From contig JBEVJK010000072.1 in the NCBI GenBank assembly GCA_040510195.1, positions 1 through 61,539 on the forward strand: 61,539 bases of DNA. The letters run 5' to 3'. The DNA is from JBEVJK01 sp040510195 (lineage in GTDB: Bacteria; Pseudomonadota; Alphaproteobacteria; Rhizobiales; Rhizobiaceae). The notes beneath the pieces were generated by a model. That model was given only the letters and a program-made list of their open reading frames with translations. It was not told the DNA's origin and did not search any database. Position numbers and translations under genes: made by a program. Position 1 is the first letter of the stretch, and every line of letters begins with the position of its first letter. Of this stretch, positions 33,805 to 41,081 are shown piece after piece.

Positions 33805-34521
33805 CTATTCCGCGGCGGCAGAGGCGTTCACCACCCTCAGCGAGTCGGCGAGGTCGCGCGGCGGCAGCGCGCTGCGTGCAAGGGCGGCGAGGTACTTGGT
33901 GTATTCGGTAAAGAGCACGCGCAGGACGCCCGGCTTGGTCAGCCAGGCACCGTCGCCGAGCTTGGTGTTGACGACCGGGTAGGGGCGCAACTCGGCACCG
34001 TCGAGCAGGCGGCCCATCTCGAGCAAGGTGCGGGGCATGTGATAGTTGTTGGTCACCAAAATGATGGTGCGATAGGCGTGGCTCGCCACCCATTTGGCGC
34101 TTTCCTCGGCATTGCCTACGGTGTCGAGCGCGGCGCGGTCGATGTCGACGCAGCAATTGAACAGGCTGCGCTCGCTGCCGGTCACGGCGCGAAGCGTGTC
34201 GCGGCTCGCCCGCGGGTTGACGCCGCTGATCAGCAGCCGCTCGCCCTTGCCGGACTTCAGCAGGTCGAGTGCGGCATCGATGCGCGCCTGGCCGCCGGTC
34301 AGCACGATGATGGCGTCGGCCGCGCCCGGATCGACCGGGGTCGCCAGGCGGCTCACATGGTGGGCGAACAGGCCGAAGCCGATCGCCCAAGCGGCTACGA
34401 GCGCCAGAACGGCGAATGCGGCGTGGCGCAGAACGGCCAGCGGGAACATCGCCCAGGACGGGAGCAATGCTCCCTCCGCTGGCGGCGCCAGGACCAGCTC
34501 CGGCTGCTGCAAAGCCTTCAT
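33805..34521 (-). CDS. YdcF/ElyC-type DUF218 protein
   Basis: 238-residue protein with an N-terminal transmembrane helix (HAAFAVLALVAAWAIGFGLFA) and a DUF218 domain: ADAIIVLTGGQARIDAALDLL, TNAEESA-like DTVGNAEESAKWV, and TIILVTNNYHMPRTLLEM. ElyC relatives influence envelope integrity. The start is uncertain: ATG 34521 is used here, but an in-frame ATG at 34617, 3 nt after the ftsX stop, would add 32 residues and put the gene in the ftsEX operon. Confidence 0.8.
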   Translation of the reverse strand: MKALQQPELVLAPPAEGALLPSWAMFPLAVLRHAAFAVLALVAAWAIGFGLFAHHVSRLATPVDPGAADAIIVLTGGQARIDAALDLLKSGKGERLLISGVNPRASRDTLRAVTGSERSLFNCCVDIDRAALDTVGNAEESAKWVASHAYRTIILVTNNYHMPRTLLEMGRLLDGAELRPYPVVNTKLGDGAWLTKPGVLRVLFTEYTKYLAALARSALPPRDLADSLRVVNASAAAE

Positions 34522-34620
34522 ATCGTGAAGATACTCCGCTTTGTCAGCGAGCGAACGGGGGCGCTTCGGCACTCGGCGCCACAAATGATTACAAATGTTC
34601 GCAATGCGTGATCGCATGCG

Positions 34621-35598
34621 TCAGCCCCCATCCGGCTGGCGCTGGTCGATCTCCGAAAGGAACGACACCACGGTGAGATGAGAGGTCGCTGCCGTCAGTC
34701 CGGCGATCAGGAAAACGACCAGCGCCACCCCGGCATAGCCGAGGACACCGATGGCGAAGTTGCCGAACAACGCTGTCGCCTGGTCGGCCTCCGGGGTTGC
34801 CATGTTCATCAGCGACCACCAGGAGAACAGGACGAAGACGATGATGGAGGCGATGCCGCCCGCCGCCGCCCCCTTCATGCCGGTCAGCAGGAAATGCTGG
34901 CGGAACTCGCGGGCGATAAAGCCGGCTTCCGCGCCGACGAAGTGCAGCACCTCGATGATATGGCCGTTGCCGGCCATGGCGCCACGCGTGGCGAAGACAA
35001 CCGAAAGCACGGTCGCCGACAGCATCAGCACCAGCACGGCGACGCCGATGGTGACCGTGGTGCGCGCCATGGCGACCAGCCGGTCGACCCATGTCCGGTG
35101 GTCGTCGAGCGAGGCGCTGGGCACTTGGCGGGTGAGCATGGCGCGCATGGCCGGAAAGTCGGGTGGCGCGTCGCGATCGATGGTGACGATCACCAGCCTC
35201 GGCACCGGCAGCTGGTCGATGTCGAGGCCGGTGCCCAGCCACGGCTCGAGCAGCCGCGCGGTGGCGGCCCGGTCGACGATGCGCGCATCCTTGACGCCGG
35301 CAAAGCCCATGGCGATCCGCGCGGCGCCGTCGAGTGCGGCTTCCATGTCGAGCCCCTCGACGGGCTTGATCTGGATGGTGGCCTCGCGCGAAATCTGCGC
35401 CTCCCAGATCGAGGCGGTGTCGCGCACCAAGGTGACGGCACCGAGCGTCAGGCAGGACAGAAACGTCATGATGGCGATGACGAAGACGAGCGCCCGGCCG
35501 ACGACGTTCTGCTCGGGCACGATCGGCGCCGTCTTGCGCTGGGCGCGGCCCGGCGCCTCCTTGGGGAGGGCCAGCGAGTCGGCGCCCGTCTCAGTCAT
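34621..35598 (-). CDS. ftsX: cell division ABC transporter permease FtsX
   Basis: 325-residue permease with four transmembrane helices (ALVFVIAIMTFLSCLTLGAV; TTVTIGVAVLVLMLSATVLSVVFA; IASIIVFVLFSWW; GYAGVALVVFLIAGL) and a periplasmic loop between helices 1 and 2. With FtsE it activates peptidoglycan hydrolases at the septum. The start overlaps the ftsE end by 8 nt. Confidence 0.92.
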   Translation of the reverse strand: MTETGADSLALPKEAPGRAQRKTAPIVPEQNVVGRALVFVIAIMTFLSCLTLGAVTLVRDTASIWEAQISREATIQIKPVEGLDMEAALDGAARIAMGFAGVKDARIVDRAATARLLEPWLGTGLDIDQLPVPRLVIVTIDRDAPPDFPAMRAMLTRQVPSASLDDHRTWVDRLVAMARTTVTIGVAVLVLMLSATVLSVVFATRGAMAGNGHIIEVLHFVGAEAGFIAREFRQHFLLTGMKGAAAGGIASIIVFVLFSWWSLMNMATPEADQATALFGNFAIGVLGYAGVALVVFLIAGLTAATSHLTVVSFLSEIDQRQPDGG

Positions 35599-36250
35599 AG
35601 ACGTCCAGCCTGCCGCCCGAGAGGATCATGCGTCGCGCATCGACCTGCTCCATCAGGCCAAGGTCGTGGGTGGCGATAACGACGGCAGTGCCCAGCCGGT
35701 TGAGCTCGATAAAGAGCCGCAACAGGCGGCGCGCCAGCGGCGGGTCGACATTGCCGGTGGGTTCGTCGGCGAGCAGGATCTCCGGCTGCTCGATCAGCGC
35801 CCTGGCGATCGCGGCGCGTTGCTTCTCGCCGCCCGAAAGGACCGGCGGCAGGACATGCATGCGCTCCCCGAGGCCAACCCACTTCAGGAGGTCGGTGACG
35901 TCGTCGCGGTAGCTATCCTCGTCGCGCCCGCGCACGCGCAGCGGCAGCGCAACATTCTCGTAGGTGGTCATATGATCGAGCAGGCGGAAGTCCTGGAAGA
36001 CGACGCCGATGCGGCGGCGCAGCATGGGCAGGTCGTGGCGCGAGATGCGGGAGCGATCCTTGCCGAACACGGTGATCAGGCCGCGCGTCGGCTTGAGCGA
36101 AAGGAAGAGCAGGCGCAGCAGCGTCGTCTTGCCGGCGCCCGACGGGCCGCTCAGGAACTGGAACGAGCGCTCGGGGATATGGAAGGAGATGTCGCGGAGG
36201 ATCTCCGGTCCCATCCCATATCTCAGTCCGACATTTTCGAAGCGGATCAA
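35591..36250 (-). CDS. ftsE: cell division ATP-binding protein FtsE
   Basis: 219-residue ABC ATPase. Walker A GPSGAGKTT is at 35-43, the Q-loop in VVFQDFRLLDHMT, the signature LSGGEKQRAAIARAL, and Walker B ILLADEPTGNVD. It forms a complex with FtsX. A CtrA-type site (TTAA-N7-TTAA) lies 71 nt upstream of its start, consistent with cell-cycle control. It is divergent from the gene at 36394. Confidence 0.95.
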   Translation of the reverse strand: MIRFENVGLRYGMGPEILRDISFHIPERSFQFLSGPSGAGKTTLLRLLFLSLKPTRGLITVFGKDRSRISRHDLPMLRRRIGVVFQDFRLLDHMTTYENVALPLRVRGRDEDSYRDDVTDLLKWVGLGERMHVLPPVLSGGEKQRAAIARALIEQPEILLADEPTGNVDPPLARRLLRLFIELNRLGTAVVIATHDLGLMEQVDARRMILSGGRLDVYD

Positions 36251-36320
36251 TGGCCTGCTCGCGGGATCGCTGGGACGTGGCCGGCGGCCGTTCCACAGAA
36301 AGACCTTCGGCTCGTCGTGG

Positions 36321-36335
36321 TTAACCGGCGGTTAA
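36321..36335. promoter_or_regulatory. candidate CtrA-binding site (TTAA-N7-TTAA)
   Basis: TTAACCGGCGGTTAA fits the full CtrA recognition form TTAA-N7-TTAA and is itself a perfect 6-bp inverted repeat with a 3-nt centre. It lies in the intergenic region between ftsE and the divergent gene at 36394, 71 nt before the ftsE ATG. CtrA is the cell-cycle master regulator in Alphaproteobacteria; binding here is inferred. Confidence 0.55.
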
Positions 36336-36393
36336 TGTTCCTCGCCTATCCCTGGTCGAAAGGCCGCTTTTCCGGGGCCGGCGGTACGAGAGG

Positions 36394-37023
36394 ATGGCGC
36401 GGGTTGCCATGGCTGACGAACCCAACGCACGCCCGGTTTCCGGCGAAATCATGGCCGGCGGTTCGTCTTGGCCCTCGCAGCGCATGCGGGCCGACGCGGC
36501 GTTCGACATCATCGACGCGGATTTCACCAGCGCCCACGCCGCGCCTTGGGCGGCGACAGCCGCTCCGCCGAAGCCTGCCGAGGCCGAACCGCCGCCCGAC
36601 GCGGCCGGGATGGCATCGCTGCGCCGATCCGGCGGCCTGACGCGCGGGTCCGGCGCCGGCTTCCAGATATTCGGGCTGTCGCTTGCGGCCTTCGCCTTCT
36701 GGGCCGCCGGCGGCCACGCACTGATGCCGCAGACCTGGCTCCAGGCCGAGCCGCTTGCCATGGTCGGGCTGTCCTCGCGCCTGGATCGATCCGGTGCGTC
36801 GCCGCTGCTGGTCGTCGAGGGCTATGCCGTCAACCGAAGTGCCGCCAGCCTGCCCATGCGCGAGCTCGCCATCCGGGTCACCGCGGCGGACGGCGCTGCA
36901 TCCCTCTACAGGGTGGGGTCAAGCGGCGGCGCGATCGCGCCCGGCGGCAGATTTGCCTTTGCGAGCCGCGTTCCGGCGCCTAAGAACGGCGTCAGCACGG
37001 TTTCCGTCGCGTGGAGCGACTAA
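36394..37023 (+). CDS. membrane-anchored DUF3426-like protein without a zinc ribbon
   Basis: 209-residue protein: an N-terminal soluble region rich in Ala/Pro (1-80), one transmembrane helix (IFGLSLAAFAFWAAGGHAL, about 91-110) and a C-terminal beta domain (LLVVEGYAVNRSAASLPMRELAIRV, then SSGGAIAPGGRFAFASRVPAPKNGVSTVSV) resembling DUF3426. Homologues usually begin with a CxxC-type zinc ribbon; none is seen here. It lies divergent from ftsE and 15 nt before hpt. The start may instead be the ATG at 36409. Confidence 0.6.
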   Translation: MARVAMADEPNARPVSGEIMAGGSSWPSQRMRADAAFDIIDADFTSAHAAPWAATAAPPKPAEAEPPPDAAGMASLRRSGGLTRGSGAGFQIFGLSLAAFAFWAAGGHALMPQTWLQAEPLAMVGLSSRLDRSGASPLLVVEGYAVNRSAASLPMRELAIRVTAADGAASLYRVGSSGGAIAPGGRFAFASRVPAPKNGVSTVSVAWSD

Positions 37024-37038
37024 AGCAAGGAACGCATC

Positions 37039-37584
37039 ATGCCCGTGGTTCGCGGCAAGGACATCGAGGTGCTTTTCAGCGCGTCGGCGATCGCCCGGCG
37101 CAACCTGGAGCTGGCCAAGGAGATCGCCGCGCGCGACTACCGCGACCTGCTGGTGATCTCGATCCTCAAGGGCTCGTTCATCTTCGCGGCCGACCTCATC
37201 CGCGCCATGCACGACAGCGGGCTGTCACCGGAAGTCGAGTTCATCTTCATTTCCAGCTATGGCGCCGGCACGACGAGCGGCGAGGTGAGGGTGCTGCGCG
37301 ACATCGACAACGAGGTGGCAGGGCGCGACGTGCTGCTGATCGACGACATCCTGGAATCCGGCAAGACGCTCAAGTTCACGCGCGAGCTGATGCTGAAGCG
37401 CGGTGCCCGCAGCGTGGCTATTGCCGTGCTGCTCGACAAACACACGCGACGGCAGACCGAGCTCGATGCGGATTTCGTCGGCTTCGAGTGCCCCGACTAT
37501 TTCGTCGTCGGCTATGGAATGGACGTCGCCCACGCGTTCCGCGAGCTGCCCTTCGTCGGCATCGTCAAAGGCGATGCGGCCTGA
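37039..37584 (+). CDS. hpt: hypoxanthine phosphoribosyltransferase
   Basis: 181-residue purine salvage enzyme that converts hypoxanthine (and guanine) plus PRPP to IMP/GMP. The PRPP-binding motif VLLIDDILESGKT is at 98-110, with the upstream ISILKGSFIFAADLIRA loop and EFIFISSYGAGTTS. It is followed after 42 nt by the CpdR-like regulator. Confidence 0.95.
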   Translation: MPVVRGKDIEVLFSASAIARRNLELAKEIAARDYRDLLVISILKGSFIFAADLIRAMHDSGLSPEVEFIFISSYGAGTTSGEVRVLRDIDNEVAGRDVLLIDDILESGKTLKFTRELMLKRGARSVAIAVLLDKHTRRQTELDADFVGFECPDYFVVGYGMDVAHAFRELPFVGIVKGDAA

Positions 37585-37626
37585 CGTTCAGGGATCGTCA
37601 AGACATGGCTGGCAAAACTCCCGGGC

Positions 37627-37995
37627 ATGGCCAGGATCCTCTTCGTTGACGACGACGACTCGGTGCGGACCATCACGGCCCGCGCGCTCGAACGGGCGGG
37701 GTATCAGATAGAGACGGCCGCCGACGGGCGCGCGGGGCTCGCCTCGATCCGTGCCTCCAACGGTGGCTTCGACCTCGTCGTCTCCGACATCCGCATGCCG
37801 GAGATGGACGGCATCGAGATGGCCAAGGCGGCGTTCACGGCCTATCCCGGCCTGCGCATCCTGCTGGTCACGGGCTACGCCGAGCAGCGCGAGCGCGCCG
37901 AGGACCTCCGCGGTGTCGTGATCGACGTGGTGCAGAAGCCCTTCACCCTGTCGCAAATCCGCGATCGCGTCGGCCGTATCCTGGCCGACGCCTGA
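37627..37995 (+). CDS. cpdR: single-domain response regulator, CpdR-like
   Basis: 122-residue stand-alone receiver with all key residues: acidic triplet Asp8-Asp10, phospho-acceptor Asp54 in VVSDIRMPEMDG, Thr82 and Lys104 in VVQKPFTL. It lies after hpt, as rhizobial CpdR does. Unphosphorylated CpdR directs ClpXP to cell-cycle substrates such as CtrA; phosphorylation comes from the CckA-ChpT relay. The identification as CpdR rests on size, sequence and context and is moderately sure. Confidence 0.75.
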   Translation: MARILFVDDDDSVRTITARALERAGYQIETAADGRAGLASIRASNGGFDLVVSDIRMPEMDGIEMAKAAFTAYPGLRILLVTGYAEQRERAEDLRGVVIDVVQKPFTLSQIRDRVGRILADA

Positions 37996-38013
37996 GCGGG
38001 GACGGCCGAACGT

Positions 38014-38466
38014 TCAGAGGCGGAGTATCGTCATCGTCGGGTCGACGGCAGAGGCAGCGTCATGGGGCTCCATGTCGTCTGCCGGCACATGACCGCCAAG
38101 CTCTTGCCGCCACCGCCGGAAGCCTTGGAGAAACCCTTCGAGCGCACGCTCGAAAGCCGGATAGGTGAGCCCGTCGGCCGGCAGCCGGCGGCACAGCACG
38201 ACCGATTCCGAGATCTCGTCGACGGCCAGGGTCGCGTCCCCAGTGTCCTCGCCGACCAGATTGGCCCCCATCATCATGCGCAGCATGCCCGGACCGACGC
38301 TGTCCATTGGACCGACGACGGCAAAGAACGAGACCTGGTCGCCATAGAGCTCGATATCGACATCGAAGACGTCGTCGACGACCAGACGGCAGATACCGTT
38401 ATCGTCGAGCCTCAGATCGCCGAGGCCATTCCGGTTGCCGAAATCTGCGAGCATAGTGTCGATCAT
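38014..38466 (-). CDS. CesT-family type III secretion chaperone, module 2
   Basis: 150-residue paralogue of the module 1 chaperone, alignable from end to end with only one residue difference at the N-terminus. Shared stretches include FDVDIELY, ATLAVDE, SESVVLCRRLP and GLTYP. The C-terminal ends (TILRL here, HMLRL in module 1) also match. It starts 2 nt after the SopB-like gene's stop, with GGAGGGAG inside that gene's last codons as ribosome-binding site, so effector and chaperone are translated together. The fold and acidic character fit class I chaperones; the binding partner is inferred from linkage. Confidence 0.82.
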   Translation of the reverse strand: MIDTMLADFGNRNGLGDLRLDDNGICRLVVDDVFDVDIELYGDQVSFFAVVGPMDSVGPGMLRMMMGANLVGEDTGDATLAVDEISESVVLCRRLPADGLTYPAFERALEGFLQGFRRWRQELGGHVPADDMEPHDAASAVDPTMTILRL

Positions 38467-38468
38467 CG

Positions 38469-40904
38469 TTAGTCTCCCTCCATCGAGTTGGAGATGCCAA
38501 CGATTATTGCAAACAAATATTTTCCCAGCACTTTTTTCAGCCAAGGTAAGTTGACTTTGTACCCTGGCGCGCCTGTGTTGGCGATCTGAATGTCAATGCT
38601 GCCACCTTTCATGAGGACTTTGAAAAGGAGCTCGGCCTCCTCTGTGGTCAGCTTGGAAAATGGAATGGGTACTTTGCCGGTGAGCGCGATGCGCAATGCA
38701 AGGAACTTGATCATCGAATCCGCCAACCCGGTCCGATCCTTGCCGCTCTTGCAGTTGAAGCAAGATGTCTCTCCCATGAGGAAGGCCAGCAGGGACAGGC
38801 GCGAGATGATTTCGTAGGGATTGGACTCGCGATACTGGCCGCTGTCGTACATCTCTCCGATCTGGAGGGCGAGTTCCCGCACGATTGCTCGCGCGTTGGG
38901 ATCCGCATGCTCGTTGGCTGTGAGCCATGCGGCAACATCGCCTCCCACTTGGCGGAGTTCCCTTGTCTGGCGATCGCCGAGCAGGCTGTCGATTGACAGA
39001 TCATTGTGGACTTTGCAAATCGCCCAACCGTTGATGACGTTGGCAAAAAAGCTGTCGCTGCCGACCACGGCCGGACCACCGAAGCCCGCCGCCAGGAGGT
39101 TGCCACCGAAATTGAAGGTCCGGACCCTGACCTTGACCGACGCGATCCTCAGACCGCCCTCATCGTCCTTGAGTTCGACGCGAACGGGATTGCCGATGTT
39201 GCCCAGGGCTTGCAAGGTCGCGATCTGCTCCTCGACCATCTGGATCTCGTTGCTGGTGATCTTGGATGGCGTGAGAAGCGCAACGGAATTGAGGGTCAAG
39301 GCGACCGTCTTTCCGCTCAACGCTTCCCGCAGTTTCTCAGGGTCAGCGACGAGCGCCGACGTGACAAGATCGTGGACGCGGTTCCACGTCGCTCGCGAGC
39401 GCAGTAGCCGGGCTACGAAATTCGCGCCGTCCTCGCTCGTTCGCGCCGTCTTGAAGAGATCAGCTGCGATGAGTTCGCGTTCCTTTGGCGTGGTCTTCCT
39501 GGCCCAGCCAAGATGGCCCCTGCCGTCGATCGAGTAGCAGTCACGAATAACCTTCTGGAGTTCCTCGTCGCTTGCTCCTCTTATCATCGATCCGGTGATG
39601 CCGTACGCAACCAACACACCGTGACGGATTCCCGAATAAAGGATCGCTGCCGTCAGGTTGTCACCGTCGAGTGCAATCACCGTCCGATAGAGGGTGGGAC
39701 ATCGGCTGACCCTCGTCATGTGAGAATTCGTGCCCCCCGGCGCGCGATGTCGGTATGTCTCGCCCAACGACGATTGCGGCGTGCTGACAAAGTTGATCTT
39801 AACCCTATTTCCGTTGTCATCCTCCAGGCGCAGGGTTCCTTTGATCGTCTTCCAAGGTCGATTGTTCAGAATATCCCTTCGTAGGCTTGTGAGCTCGGCA
39901 AGAATGTCGCGAGGCACAGGGATTCCGGCCTGCACCAATGCTTTCTCGACCAGGGAAGCAAGAACGATCTGCTCGCGGATCTCCGTCTGCCACTCAGGGA
40001 GCTCGATGCCCCTTCGAGCCGTGTAGTCGACATTCTTGAACAGCTTCTCGGCAGCGATTTTCTCCAGCTTCCGCTCCATGGCGATGACAGGACCAGGCAC
40101 CTTGGAAAGAACGCCCTTGGGCGGACTGCCCATTTTCTCGTGGAACTCGTCCGGCGTCATGTGCTCCAACGAACCTCTGGTGTCGAGGTTCAGGCGATGG
40201 GACCGCACATCCTCAAGTGCACGCCGCAGGACCATGGCCTGCTTGGGATTGCACTCCGGAAGCCGGGCTTCCAGAAACGTCTCTGCCGCCTGAGCCCATA
40301 GGCTCATGACGCCGAACAGCTTGTTCTCGGAGAGCGTGCTCTTGTCGTCCTTGCGACTGTCGAGCTCGCTCAGAAGCTCCACTCCATAGCCGTGGATGTC
40401 TTCCAGCCTGTTCAAAAGCTTGCGATACAGGCGGACCAGATCAGCGCAGTCAGGTCCGGCAATTCGTTCGAGCGTGTCCGTAGCCCGATCGAGAGTGTTC
40501 AGGACATCCCTCAACGAACCTAGCGCGCTGCGCATTTCACGCGGACCGGTCGGCGCTCGTTCGCTCATCTGAATCGCGAAGGCGAGCGCTCTCGTGGCAG
40601 ATTCGACAAGCTCCTTGGCCTTGGGACTAAGCCGGTCGATGGCCAGTTGGTAGTCCGCTACCGATCTTGCAGCACTTAACATCGCTCGCAGGTATTGCGT
40701 GCGGGACTGCCGGGGAGGGACAAGTCCGGCAGGGTGGGTTGAGAGCTGCACACCTTGCTTATCGCTGTCCGGCTGCCTTATGGCGCGTCTGGAACGCGCC
40801 GTCGGCTCCGAAGTCGCTCTGGGCCGAGTTTTCGTCGGGTTCTCATGGTTCGTTGGGTTGCCTTTGAACGATGTGCACAGCGTTTTGTCGCCAGGACCAA
40901 ACAT
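38469..40904 (-). CDS. SopB/IpgD-like inositol phosphate phosphatase, probable type III effector 2
   Basis: 811-residue paralogue of effector 1. The phosphatase signatures are NFGGN at 598-602 (Gly in place of Val) and CKSGKDR with Cys718 and Arg724 in NCKSGKDRTGLAD. The remaining end (DIQIANTGAPGYKVN) is SopB-like, and the last 25 residues add a hydrophobic run (YLFAIIVGI) that effector 1 lacks. The first 75 residues are rich in Pro, Thr, Ser and Arg with no Sec signal. The DNA is visibly less GC-rich than its neighbours, suggesting acquisition by transfer. The ATG at 40904 has only a weak AAGAAAGA site. It is followed 2 nt later by its chaperone gene. Confidence 0.83.
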   Translation of the reverse strand: MFGPGDKTLCTSFKGNPTNHENPTKTRPRATSEPTARSRRAIRQPDSDKQGVQLSTHPAGLVPPRQSRTQYLRAMLSAARSVADYQLAIDRLSPKAKELVESATRALAFAIQMSERAPTGPREMRSALGSLRDVLNTLDRATDTLERIAGPDCADLVRLYRKLLNRLEDIHGYGVELLSELDSRKDDKSTLSENKLFGVMSLWAQAAETFLEARLPECNPKQAMVLRRALEDVRSHRLNLDTRGSLEHMTPDEFHEKMGSPPKGVLSKVPGPVIAMERKLEKIAAEKLFKNVDYTARRGIELPEWQTEIREQIVLASLVEKALVQAGIPVPRDILAELTSLRRDILNNRPWKTIKGTLRLEDDNGNRVKINFVSTPQSSLGETYRHRAPGGTNSHMTRVSRCPTLYRTVIALDGDNLTAAILYSGIRHGVLVAYGITGSMIRGASDEELQKVIRDCYSIDGRGHLGWARKTTPKERELIAADLFKTARTSEDGANFVARLLRSRATWNRVHDLVTSALVADPEKLREALSGKTVALTLNSVALLTPSKITSNEIQMVEEQIATLQALGNIGNPVRVELKDDEGGLRIASVKVRVRTFNFGGNLLAAGFGGPAVVGSDSFFANVINGWAICKVHNDLSIDSLLGDRQTRELRQVGGDVAAWLTANEHADPNARAIVRELALQIGEMYDSGQYRESNPYEIISRLSLLAFLMGETSCFNCKSGKDRTGLADSMIKFLALRIALTGKVPIPFSKLTTEEAELLFKVLMKGGSIDIQIANTGAPGYKVNLPWLKKVLGKYLFAIIVGISNSMEGD

Positions 40905-41081
40905 CTCGATCTTTCTTAAAATTTGAAATAGGGCGCGCGCAGCTAGCAGGCGCAGCCGAACCCGAACTGTGCTCGATATTACACCTCGACAGGTATGTTG
41001 GGTTGCAGTTTCGCTAGTATCGGTTGTATCGGCTGCCGCGGATGCGCGCTCGCTTCGCCGACGGTCGAGCTGGGGCGCGCT

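Noticed and set aside
40905..41081. A tts box (TtsI-binding motif) upstream of effector 2
   Set aside because: I looked on the minus strand for the GTCAG-type rhizobial tts motif here and before effector 1 and found no convincing match. Regulation by TtsI is therefore not claimed.
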